A stretch of 17,699 nt of DNA. It comes from Anaerolineales bacterium. Its GTDB lineage: Bacteria > Chloroflexota > Anaerolineae > Anaerolineales > Anaerolineaceae. Made by a program: the position numbers and the translations under genes. Below, piece by piece: positions 11,822 to 17,699 of this stretch. Each line of letters starts with the position of its first letter. Positions within the stretch are counted from its first letter, which is position 1. Below the pieces are notes generated by a model, which was not told the DNA's origin, did not search any database, and was given only the letters and a program-made list of their open reading frames with translations. Location of the stretch: the NCBI GenBank assembly GCA_020060485.1, contig JAGVAB010000149.1, positions 1-17,699 on the forward strand, written 5' to 3'.

Positions 11822-11856
11822 CGTTAAAAATTTTTCATCACACAAGGAGAATTACA

Positions 11857-13125
11857 ATGTCAGCTGCAAAAAAGAAAGTAAACAAAGTTGTATTGGCCTA
11901 TTCCGGCGGTTTGGATACCTCGGTCATTGTTCCCTGGTTGATCGAGAATTATGACTGCGAGGTGGTGTGTTTTACTGCCAATGTGGGGCAGGGGGATGAG
12001 GAACTGGTCGGCCTGGAAGAGAAAGCCAAGGCCAGCGGCGCCAGCCAGCTCATCGTTCACGACCTGCGCGAAGAACTGGCCCAGGATTTCATCTTTCCCA
12101 TGCTGCGTGCCGGTGCAGTTTACGAGCGCAAGTATTTACTGGGCACCTCCATCGCCCGCCCGCTGACTGCCCAGCATCAGGTGATGGTGGCCCATGAAGT
12201 TGGGGCGGACGCAGTCTGCCACGGTGCTACTGGCAAGGGCAACGATCAGGTGCGCTTTGAGTTGACCTTCATCGCCCTGGATCCCCGCCTGGAGATCATC
12301 GCTCCCTGGCGCGAATGGGACATCAAGTCCAGAGAAGATGCCCTGGTCTACGCCGAGAAACACAACGTGCCGGTGACTGCCTCGCGCAAATCGATCTACA
12401 GCCGTGACAGCAACCTGTGGCATCTTTCTCATGAGGGCGGCCCGCTGGAAAATCCCTGGCTGGAGCCGGAAGAGATTATGTATCTCATGTCCACCTCACC
12501 GGAGAACGCCCCCGACAAACCGGAGTACGTGGAGATCGAGTTCGACCAGGGCAACCCGGTGGCGGTCAATGGCGAGGCCATGTCCCCGGCCAAACTGATC
12601 TCATTCCTGAATGTGATTGGCGGAACGCACGGTATCGGGCGCAACGACATGGTCGAAAGCCGCCTGGTGGGCATGAAATCCCACGGCGTATATGAGACCC
12701 CCGGCGGCACGATCCTCATGGCTGCGCACAGCGAACTGGAATCGATCGTGCTGGACAAGGACACCCTCAACTACAAGGATCAGGTGGCCCTGAAATATGC
12801 CGAACTGGTGTACAACGGCTTGTGGTTTACCCCGCTGCGTGAGGCTCTGGATGCCTTTGTCAGCTTTACCCAGCAATGTGTGACCGGTGTGGTGCGTTTG
12901 AAGCTCTACAAGGGTAACATCATTCCCGTCGGGCGCAAGAGCGCCTACAGCCTGTACCGCGAGGACTTTGCCACCTTTGGCCAGGATGATGTGTATGACC
13001 AGAATGATGCCAAAGGTTTCATTCGTTTGTTTGGCCTGCCGCTCAAGGTGCGCGCCCTGAACGGTCTGCCAGTCAATGGTTTGGCACTTGAGAAGCCGGA
13101 TTACACTCGCTTCAAGCGCGATTAG
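11857..13125 (+). CDS. argG: Argininosuccinate synthase
   Basis: Joins citrulline and aspartate with ATP to give argininosuccinate, the second-last step of arginine synthesis. AAGGAG stands 8 bases before the ATG. The N-terminal pyrophosphatase-type ATP loop AYSGGLDTS (residues 14-22) is intact. [13 protein letters not shown] near 124-136 is the family's second signature region, binding citrulline and aspartate, and [20 protein letters not shown] near 174-193 and [11 protein letters not shown] further on are also typical. The 422 residues are a normal bacterial length. First gene of the arginine cluster; 99 bases separate it from argH and these contain two hairpins. Likely controlled by the attenuator in its leader. 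Codon use is GC-rich, unlike the accessory genes to its left. Confidence 0.97.
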   Translation: MSAAKKKVNKVVLAYSGGLDTSVIVPWLIENYDCEVVCFTANVGQGDEELVGLEEKAKASGASQLIVHDLREELAQDFIFPMLRAGAVYERKYLLGTSIARPLTAQHQVMVAHEVGADAVCHGATGKGNDQVRFELTFIALDPRLEIIAPWREWDIKSREDALVYAEKHNVPVTASRKSIYSRDSNLWHLSHEGGPLENPWLEPEEIMYLMSTSPENAPDKPEYVEIEFDQGNPVAVNGEAMSPAKLISFLNVIGGTHGIGRNDMVESRLVGMKSHGVYETPGGTILMAAHSELESIVLDKDTLNYKDQVALKYAELVYNGLWFTPLREALDAFVSFTQQCVTGVVRLKLYKGNIIPVGRKSAYSLYREDFATFGQDDVYDQNDAKGFIRLFGLPLKVRALNGLPVNGLALEKPDYTRFKRD

Positions 13126-13134
13126 CACTGTGTC

Positions 13135-13199
13135 AAACCTGGATGACCAGGTTTTGTCAAAAAAGACGTATCCCAATCAACCATCATTATATGGTTGAT
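13135..13199 (+). other. Two hairpins between argG and argH
   Basis: AAACCTGG-ATGA-CCAGGTTT (13135-13154) ends in TTTTG and looks like a weak terminator or a processing/stabilising stem. ATCAACCAT-CATTAT-ATGGTTGAT (13176-13199) is a perfect 9-bp stem lying just before the argH Shine-Dalgarno. They may tune the relative amounts of ArgG and ArgH; no new promoter of good quality was seen. Confidence 0.5.
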
Positions 13200-13224
13200 C
13201 GTACTGAGGAAAGAGAGAAGAATT

Positions 13225-14616
13225 ATGCCCTTGTGGGGAGGTCGTTTCAGTCAGTCTCTGGACCAGCAAGCCTGGCAACTGAATGCTTCGATCGGCTTTG
13301 ACCGCCGGCTGGCCGCGCAAGATGTGCGCGGCAGCCAGGCCTGGGCCGCAGCCCTGGCTCAGGCAGGTGTGCTGCAAGATGCCGAAAGTGAGCAGATCGC
13401 GGCGGGACTGGAAGCCATCCAGGCTGAGTTCAGCCAGCAGCGTTTTGCCTTCCAGGACAGTGACGAGGATATTCACAGTGCGGTGGAGCGCCGTCTGGGT
13501 GAGCTGATCGGCCCGCTGGCGGGCAAGTTACACACCGGTCGCAGCCGCAATGACCAGGTGGCTACCGACCTGCGCCTGTGGCTGCTGGATGCCGTGCCTG
13601 CCTTGCAGGAAGACCTGCATAACTTACAGGCTGCTTTGCTGGAACGGGCGGAAACGGATTTTGGGATCATTATGCCCGGTTATACCCATTTGCAGCGCGC
13701 CCAGCCTATCCTGCTTAGTCACTGGTGGCTGTCTCATTTTTGGCCGCTGCAACGCGACCACCAGCGTCTGGCGCAATTGACAGAGCGCTGCGCTGTCATG
13801 CCCCTGGGTGCGGCTGCCCTGGCGGGAACTTCCTTCCCCATCGACCGGCAGGCCCTGGCCGCCAGCCTGGGCTTCAACAGCCCGGCGCCCAACAGCCTGG
13901 ACGCCATCTCGGACCGTGATTTTGTGGCCGAGTTCCTTTTCTGGGCGGCTCTGACCGGGGTACACCTTAGTCATCTGGCAGAGGCGGTGGTGCTGTTCAC
14001 CAGTGCTGAGTTTGGTTTTCTTGAATTACAGGATGCCTTTGCCACTGGCTCCAGCCTGATGCCGCAAAAGAAGAATGCCGATGTGTTCGAGCTGACTCGC
14101 GGCAAGGCAGGCACCTTGATTGGCAGCCTCGCCGGCCTGCTGGCCGTGCTCAAGGGGCTTCCCTCCACCTACGACAAGGACTTGCAAGAAGACAAACAAG
14201 CCATCTTTACCGCCCGTGATACCTTGGCAGCCATCCTGCCGGTGATGGCTGGTGCATTACAGACCATCCAGATCAACCCGCAGGCCATGGCCGCGGCCGT
14301 TTCCCCGGCCATGATGGCCACTGACCTGGCCGATGCCCTGGTCAGCCAGGGGATGCCCTTCCGCGAAGCCCATCACCTGGTGGGCCAGGCAGTGCAGCTG
14401 GCTGCCCGGCAGGGAAAGAGCCTGGCCGAACTGGAACTGGCCGATTACCAGAACATCTCGCCTTGTTTCGGGCCGGATGTGTATCAGGTTCTGGATGCGG
14501 AAAACAGCGTGGCGCGCCATAACGTGCTGGGCGGTACTGCCCCGCAGGCGGTGAAAGCGCAAATGGGCACCGTCAAGCAGTTTCTGACTGCGCAATATTC
14601 AATCGATATTTCATAA
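13225..14616 (+). CDS. argH: Argininosuccinate lyase
   Basis: Splits argininosuccinate into arginine and fumarate, the last step of arginine synthesis. The start chosen is ATG 13225, giving the conserved LWGGRFSQSLD beginning; an in-frame TTG at 13195 would add ten unlikely residues. A GAGGAAAGAGAG purine tract precedes it. Motifs of the fumarase/aspartase superfamily: HTGRSRNDQVATD near residue 104, GYTHLQRAQP near 152, and the signature GSSLMPQKKN (from 275) with the catalytic Ser on the mobile loop. The 463 residues match the family. The lysW gene starts 23 bases after the stop, so the two are probably co-transcribed. Confidence 0.97.
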   Translation: MPLWGGRFSQSLDQQAWQLNASIGFDRRLAAQDVRGSQAWAAALAQAGVLQDAESEQIAAGLEAIQAEFSQQRFAFQDSDEDIHSAVERRLGELIGPLAGKLHTGRSRNDQVATDLRLWLLDAVPALQEDLHNLQAALLERAETDFGIIMPGYTHLQRAQPILLSHWWLSHFWPLQRDHQRLAQLTERCAVMPLGAAALAGTSFPIDRQALAASLGFNSPAPNSLDAISDRDFVAEFLFWAALTGVHLSHLAEAVVLFTSAEFGFLELQDAFATGSSLMPQKKNADVFELTRGKAGTLIGSLAGLLAVLKGLPSTYDKDLQEDKQAIFTARDTLAAILPVMAGALQTIQINPQAMAAAVSPAMMATDLADALVSQGMPFREAHHLVGQAVQLAARQGKSLAELELADYQNISPCFGPDVYQVLDAENSVARHNVLGGTAPQAVKAQMGTVKQFLTAQYSIDIS

Positions 14617-14639
14617 TATTCAAATAAAGGAGAAAAATC

Positions 14640-14813
14640 ATGAACAACAACGTATTCTGCCCCGAATGTGAAGCCGAGATCGACCTGGACGCCAACGTTA
14701 TGCAGGGCGAGATCCTGGTCTGCCCGGATTGCGGCGTTGATTTGGAAGTCATCAGCACCAGCCCGGTTACCGTCGAAGTCGCCCCCATGGAAGAGGAAGA
14801 CTGGGGCGAATAA
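14640..14813 (+). CDS. lysW: Amino-group carrier protein LysW (ArgW)
   Basis: A tiny 57-residue acidic protein that carries the amino acid substrate through the LysW pathway: the gamma-carboxyl of its last Glu is joined to the alpha-amino group of glutamate (arginine branch) or alpha-aminoadipate (lysine branch), shielding it from cyclisation. Visible marks are CPEC (Cys7, Cys10) and CPDC (Cys28, Cys31), which form a zinc-binding site, and the diagnostic C-terminus EEEDWGE ending in Glu57. GGAGAAAAATC precedes the ATG at good spacing. It is too short to be picked up by length-based gene finding. It sits directly between argH and lysX, 32 bases before the latter, which fits its role as the substrate of that ligase. 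Confidence 0.96.
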   Translation: MNNNVFCPECEAEIDLDANVMQGEILVCPDCGVDLEVISTSPVTVEVAPMEEEDWGE

Positions 14814-14845
14814 AAGCAAGACGCGCAGCCAGAAAAGGAGTCAAA

Positions 14846-15733
14846 ATGCAAAAACGTTTGAATATCGGCGTGCTGTATTCCAGAGTACGGGTGGAAGAGA
14901 AATGGATCTTTTCCGCTCTTGAAAAGCGCGGCGTGGACTATGAACGGCTGGATGACCGCAGCATCCACTTTGATCTGGAACAGCCCCAGGCCTGGCTGCA
15001 TTTTGATGCCGTGCTGGAACGCAGCATCAGTTATTCCAGAGGTTTGTATACCATGCATATCCTCAATGCCTGGGGCATCCCGACCATCAATTCGGCCGAG
15101 GTGGCCGAGGCCTGCGGTAACAAACTGATTACCAGTGCCGCCCTGGCCCAGGCCGGTGTGGCTCAGCCGCGTAACATGGTGGCCTTCACTCCCGAATCGG
15201 CTATTGAGGCTATCGAACAGATGGGCTACCCGGTGGTGCTCAAACCGGTCGTTGGTTCGTGGGGGCGGCTGCTGGCCAAGATCAACGACCGCGACGCGGC
15301 TGAGGCCGTGCTGGAGCACAAGACTCTGTTGGGGTCGTACCAGCATTCCATTTTCTATATCCAGGAGTTTATCAAGAAACCAGGGCGCGATATCCGGGCA
15401 GTGGTGGTTGGTGACAAGGTGGTTACGGCCATCTATCGCAAGTCGGAGCACTGGATCACCAACACCGCCCGCGGCGGTGAGGGCGAGATCTGCCCGATCA
15501 CCCCGGCCATTGAAGAAATTTGCCTGAAAGCTACCCAGGCGGTGGGCGGCGGGGTGCTGGCCGTAGATCTGATCGAGGATACCCAGCGCGGATTGCTGGT
15601 GAATGAGATCAACCACACCATGGAATTTCACACCCTTCAGCCGACCACTGCCATTGATATCGGCGAATTGATCGTGGATCACAGCATCCAGATCGCTCGC
15701 GCCCACAGAGAAAAGAAAGAGGCAAGCGCATGA
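14846..15733 (+). CDS. lysX: LysW-glutamate/aminoadipate ligase, LysX/ArgX (RimK-type ATP-grasp)
   Basis: Uses ATP to form the isopeptide bond between the C-terminal Glu of LysW and the amino group of glutamate or alpha-aminoadipate. The 295 residues follow LysX of Thermus throughout: start LNIGVLYSRVRVEEK, RSISYSRGLYTMHIL near 62-76, EACGNKLITS, the family motif KPVVGSWGRLLAK near 133-145 (ATP-grasp), IQEFIKKPGRDIR, HWITNTARGG and the metal/ATP-binding end NEINHTMEF. AAAAGGAG lies 6-7 bases before the ATG. The TGA stop shares bases with the next ATG (ATGA), implying coupled translation. Lysine or arginine branch cannot be decided from motifs with certainty; the argG-argH neighbours favour glutamate, and a dual-purpose enzyme is possible. 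Confidence 0.94.
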   Translation: MQKRLNIGVLYSRVRVEEKWIFSALEKRGVDYERLDDRSIHFDLEQPQAWLHFDAVLERSISYSRGLYTMHILNAWGIPTINSAEVAEACGNKLITSAALAQAGVAQPRNMVAFTPESAIEAIEQMGYPVVLKPVVGSWGRLLAKINDRDAAEAVLEHKTLLGSYQHSIFYIQEFIKKPGRDIRAVVVGDKVVTAIYRKSEHWITNTARGGEGEICPITPAIEEICLKATQAVGGGVLAVDLIEDTQRGLLVNEINHTMEFHTLQPTTAIDIGELIVDHSIQIARAHREKKEASA

Positions 15734-16764
15734 TCCAGGCAAGCATTGTGGGCGGCTCGGGTTACACCGGCGGCGAATTGCTGCGCCTGCTGCTGGGTCA
15801 CCCGCAGGTGGAAATTGTGCAGGCCACCTCACAGCAGCATCTGGGCGAGTATGTTTACCAGACTCATCCCAACTTGCGCAAACAAACCAGCCTGAAGTTC
15901 ACTTCACCGGATGAACTGGTGGCCTGCGATGTGCTTTTCCTGTCCACGCCCCACGGCCAGGCCCAGCATCACATCGATCAGTATGCCGGGGTGGCAAAAT
16001 ATATTGTTGACCTGTCGGCCGACTTCCGCCTGAGGGATGCCGCAGCCTATGAGAAATGGTACGGAACGGCTCACGCCGCGCCACACTGGCTGGAGAAGTT
16101 TGTCTATGGTCTGCCAGAATTGCACCGCGAGGAATTGCAGCAAGCGCAGTACATCAGCGGGGTGGGGTGTAATGCCACTGCCTGCAACCTGGCTTTGTTG
16201 CCGCTGGTCAAGGCTGGCCTGGTGGACTTGCAGCAGCCGGTGATTTTTGAGATCAAGGTTGGTTCTTCGGAAGGCGGGGCCGCGGTCAATGCCGGTTCTC
16301 ATCATCCTGAACGCAGCGGCGTGGTGCGCACCTTCTCGGCTTTTGGCCACCGCCACACGGCCGAGGTCATTCAGGAACTGGGTTTGCAAAAACCCTCCCT
16401 GACGATGAGTTCGATTGATCTGGTGCGCGGCGCCTTGGCCACGGCGCATGTCCTGCTCGACCCGCAGCTCACCCAGCAGGAGATCTGGAAGGCTTACCGG
16501 GCAGCAGTGGCCGAAAACCCCTGCCTGCGTCTGGTCAAGGAAAAGCGCGGCGTGTATCGCGTGCCAGAACCCAAGATTTTGGCCGGTTCCAACTATGCCG
16601 ACCTGGGTTTTGAATGGGACGCCGAAAGCGGCCATCTGGTGGCCATGTGTGCCATTGATAATTTAATGAAAGGAGCAGCCGGCTCGGCGGTGCAGAGCAT
16701 GAATTTGATGCTCGGTTTCGATGAAATGTTGGGCCTGTCCTTCCCCGGCCTGCACCCGATCTAG
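15730..16764 (+). CDS. argC: LysW-glutamyl/aminoadipyl-phosphate reductase, ArgC/LysY
   Basis: NADPH-dependent reductase that turns the phosphorylated substrate carried on LysW into a semialdehyde. The nucleotide-binding motif GGSGYTGGELL is at residues 8-18. Catalytic Cys147 is in GVGCNATACN. DLSADFRLRD, YGLPELHRE and HRHTAEVIQEL are further family segments, as is the ending AAGSAVQSMNLMLGFDE. The 344 residues fit the LysY-type ArgC. The gene overlaps lysX by 4 bases (ATGA) and lies 11 bases before the kinase gene. The cluster order X-C-B on LysW matches the carrier-protein version of the pathway, not the N-acetyl version. Confidence 0.95.
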   Translation: MIQASIVGGSGYTGGELLRLLLGHPQVEIVQATSQQHLGEYVYQTHPNLRKQTSLKFTSPDELVACDVLFLSTPHGQAQHHIDQYAGVAKYIVDLSADFRLRDAAAYEKWYGTAHAAPHWLEKFVYGLPELHREELQQAQYISGVGCNATACNLALLPLVKAGLVDLQQPVIFEIKVGSSEGGAAVNAGSHHPERSGVVRTFSAFGHRHTAEVIQELGLQKPSLTMSSIDLVRGALATAHVLLDPQLTQQEIWKAYRAAVAENPCLRLVKEKRGVYRVPEPKILAGSNYADLGFEWDAESGHLVAMCAIDNLMKGAAGSAVQSMNLMLGFDEMLGLSFPGLHPI

Positions 16765-16775
16765 AGGAAACCGTC

Positions 16776-17606
16776 ATGGAATATTCATCCCAAAACATGC
16801 TGGTGGTCAAACTGGGCGGCACAGAGGGCGTTGATTTTTCGGCCATCTGTCAGGATGTGGCCGCCCTGACTGCCGCAGGACAACCGCTGGTGCTGGTACA
16901 CGGCGGCTCAGCCGAAGCCAATGCCCTGGGTGAAGCCACCGGCCACCCGGCGCAGTTCATCATCTCACCTTCAGGACACAGCTCGCGGTATACGGATCCA
17001 CAGACTTTGGAAGTGTTCATCATGGCGGTTAACGGCAAGGTCAATACCCTGCTGGTTTCCCAATTGCAGGGCATGGGGGTCAATGCGCTGGGCTTGTGCG
17101 GCCTGGATGGGCGGCTGATGACGGCCAAACGCAAGGAAGCCATACAGGGCGTGCAGAGCGGAAAACGGCGCATCATCCGCGATGACCAGAGCGGCAAGAT
17201 CGAGCAGGTGGATGCCGGGTTGCTGCGCCTGTTGCTGCAAGCGGGTTATGTGCCGGTGGTTGCACCCCTGGCGCTTGGCGAAAAAGGTGAAGCCCTCAAT
17301 ACTGATGCTGATCGGGCGGCTGCCATGGTGGCTGCTGCCCTGCAGGCCGAGACCTTGCTGCTGTTGACCGCCGTGCCGGGTTTGTTGCGCAGCTTCCCGG
17401 ATGAAAACACCCTCATTCCGCGCCTGAAGGCCGCCCAGTTGGAAGAAGCCATGGGTGCTGCCCAGGGGCGCATGAAAAAGAAGGTGCTGGGTGCGCAGGA
17501 AGCGCTGCAGGGAGGGGTTAAGCAGGTTGTCATCGCTGACGGGCGCGGCTCGCAGCCCATTAGCCGGGCCCTGGCTGGCAGCGGCACCTGGATCACAGCC
17601 TGGTGA
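16776..17606 (+). CDS. argB: LysW-glutamate/aminoadipate kinase, ArgB/LysZ
   Basis: Amino acid kinase that phosphorylates the side-chain carboxyl of the substrate bound to LysW. The ATP-binding start VVKLGG is at residues 10-15, the substrate loop LVHGGSAEANALGEA near 39-53, and SRYTDPQTLEVFIMAVNGK near 70-88 is the LysZ-type segment that differs from N-acetylglutamate kinases. LNTDADRAAAMVA and the AQGRMKKKVLGAQEAL helix near the end are also typical. The 276 residues match LysZ. GAGGAAA precedes the ATG by 5 bases. Last identifiable gene of the cluster here; the aminotransferase and the hydrolase that releases ornithine (LysJ/ArgD, LysK/ArgE types) would be expected beyond the right edge or elsewhere. 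Confidence 0.95.
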   Translation: MEYSSQNMLVVKLGGTEGVDFSAICQDVAALTAAGQPLVLVHGGSAEANALGEATGHPAQFIISPSGHSSRYTDPQTLEVFIMAVNGKVNTLLVSQLQGMGVNALGLCGLDGRLMTAKRKEAIQGVQSGKRRIIRDDQSGKIEQVDAGLLRLLLQAGYVPVVAPLALGEKGEALNTDADRAAAMVAAALQAETLLLLTAVPGLLRSFPDENTLIPRLKAAQLEEAMGAAQGRMKKKVLGAQEALQGGVKQVVIADGRGSQPISRALAGSGTWITAW

Positions 17607-17699
17607 CGTTCTCCGCCCCGTAAACGAGGCGGCTTCTCAGCCAACGCCCGGCGCAACCGCCCACGTTACCGGCTGACCGCATCGTCCATGCGGATTGTG
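17607..17699. other. Right-edge intergenic sequence, no gene supported
   Basis: Two small dyads are visible: CCGCC (17618-17622) with GGCGG (17629-17633 region) and CCGCA...TGCGG near the end. Neither has a T-run, so they are not clear terminators. No convincing start codon with a ribosome-binding site is present. Confidence 0.4.

Noticed and set aside
1..17699. CRISPR array, tRNA or rRNA genes, transposases, phage genes
   Set aside because: None seen; the only repeats are the 54-base pair, the palindromic element and the protein-level zinc repeats.

Overview
The window looks like chromosomal DNA of a Gram-positive-like or monoderm bacterium, most likely a member of the Chloroflexota (Anaerolineae-type). 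This is an inference from three things: a lipoprotein-type solute-binding protein, a permease-ATPase fusion in a branched-chain amino acid transporter, and arginine biosynthesis on the amino-carrier protein LysW next to argG and argH. No rRNA, tRNA, CRISPR array or transposase gene was seen.

Layout. (1) 1-1835: the 5' part of an ArsR-type repressor gene on the minus strand with a perfect operator palindrome over its promoter, then a minus-strand DEAD-box RNA helicase (RhlE type) with its own terminator. (2) 1836-2640: an 805-base intergenic region. It holds two copies of a 54-base element, each just upstream of a sigma70-type promoter, two very short possible leader ORFs, one intrinsic terminator and a pair of hairpins. 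(3) 2641-7609: a complete branched-chain (or related) amino acid ABC transporter operon. The order is lipoprotein binding protein, a strong internal terminator, permease LivH, a natural LivM-LivG fusion, ATPase LivF and a final terminator. (4) 7620-11488: a less conserved, AT-richer accessory stretch. It has a PduX-like L-threonine kinase gene that has lost its N-terminal part, three genes of unknown function (two with Cys-rich or zinc-ribbon features, two with membrane segments) and a palindromic intergenic element. (5) 11489-17606: an arginine biosynthesis cluster, argG, argH, lysW, lysX (argX), argC (lysY) and argB (lysZ).

How the genes work together. LysX joins the amino group of glutamate (or alpha-aminoadipate) to the C-terminal glutamate of LysW. 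ArgB/LysZ phosphorylates and ArgC/LysY reduces the carried substrate. After later steps encoded outside the window, ArgG and ArgH turn citrulline into arginine. The transporter imports amino acids that may feed the same metabolism.

The most striking item is the 5' leader of argG. A near-consensus promoter is followed by a 35-codon leader ORF with tandem CGA-CGA arginine codons. Directly after these lie three mutually exclusive RNA pairings (1:2, 2:3 and a 3:4 terminator) in the arrangement of classical ribosome-mediated attenuation. I read this as a candidate arginine-sensing attenuator controlling argG and perhaps the whole cluster.
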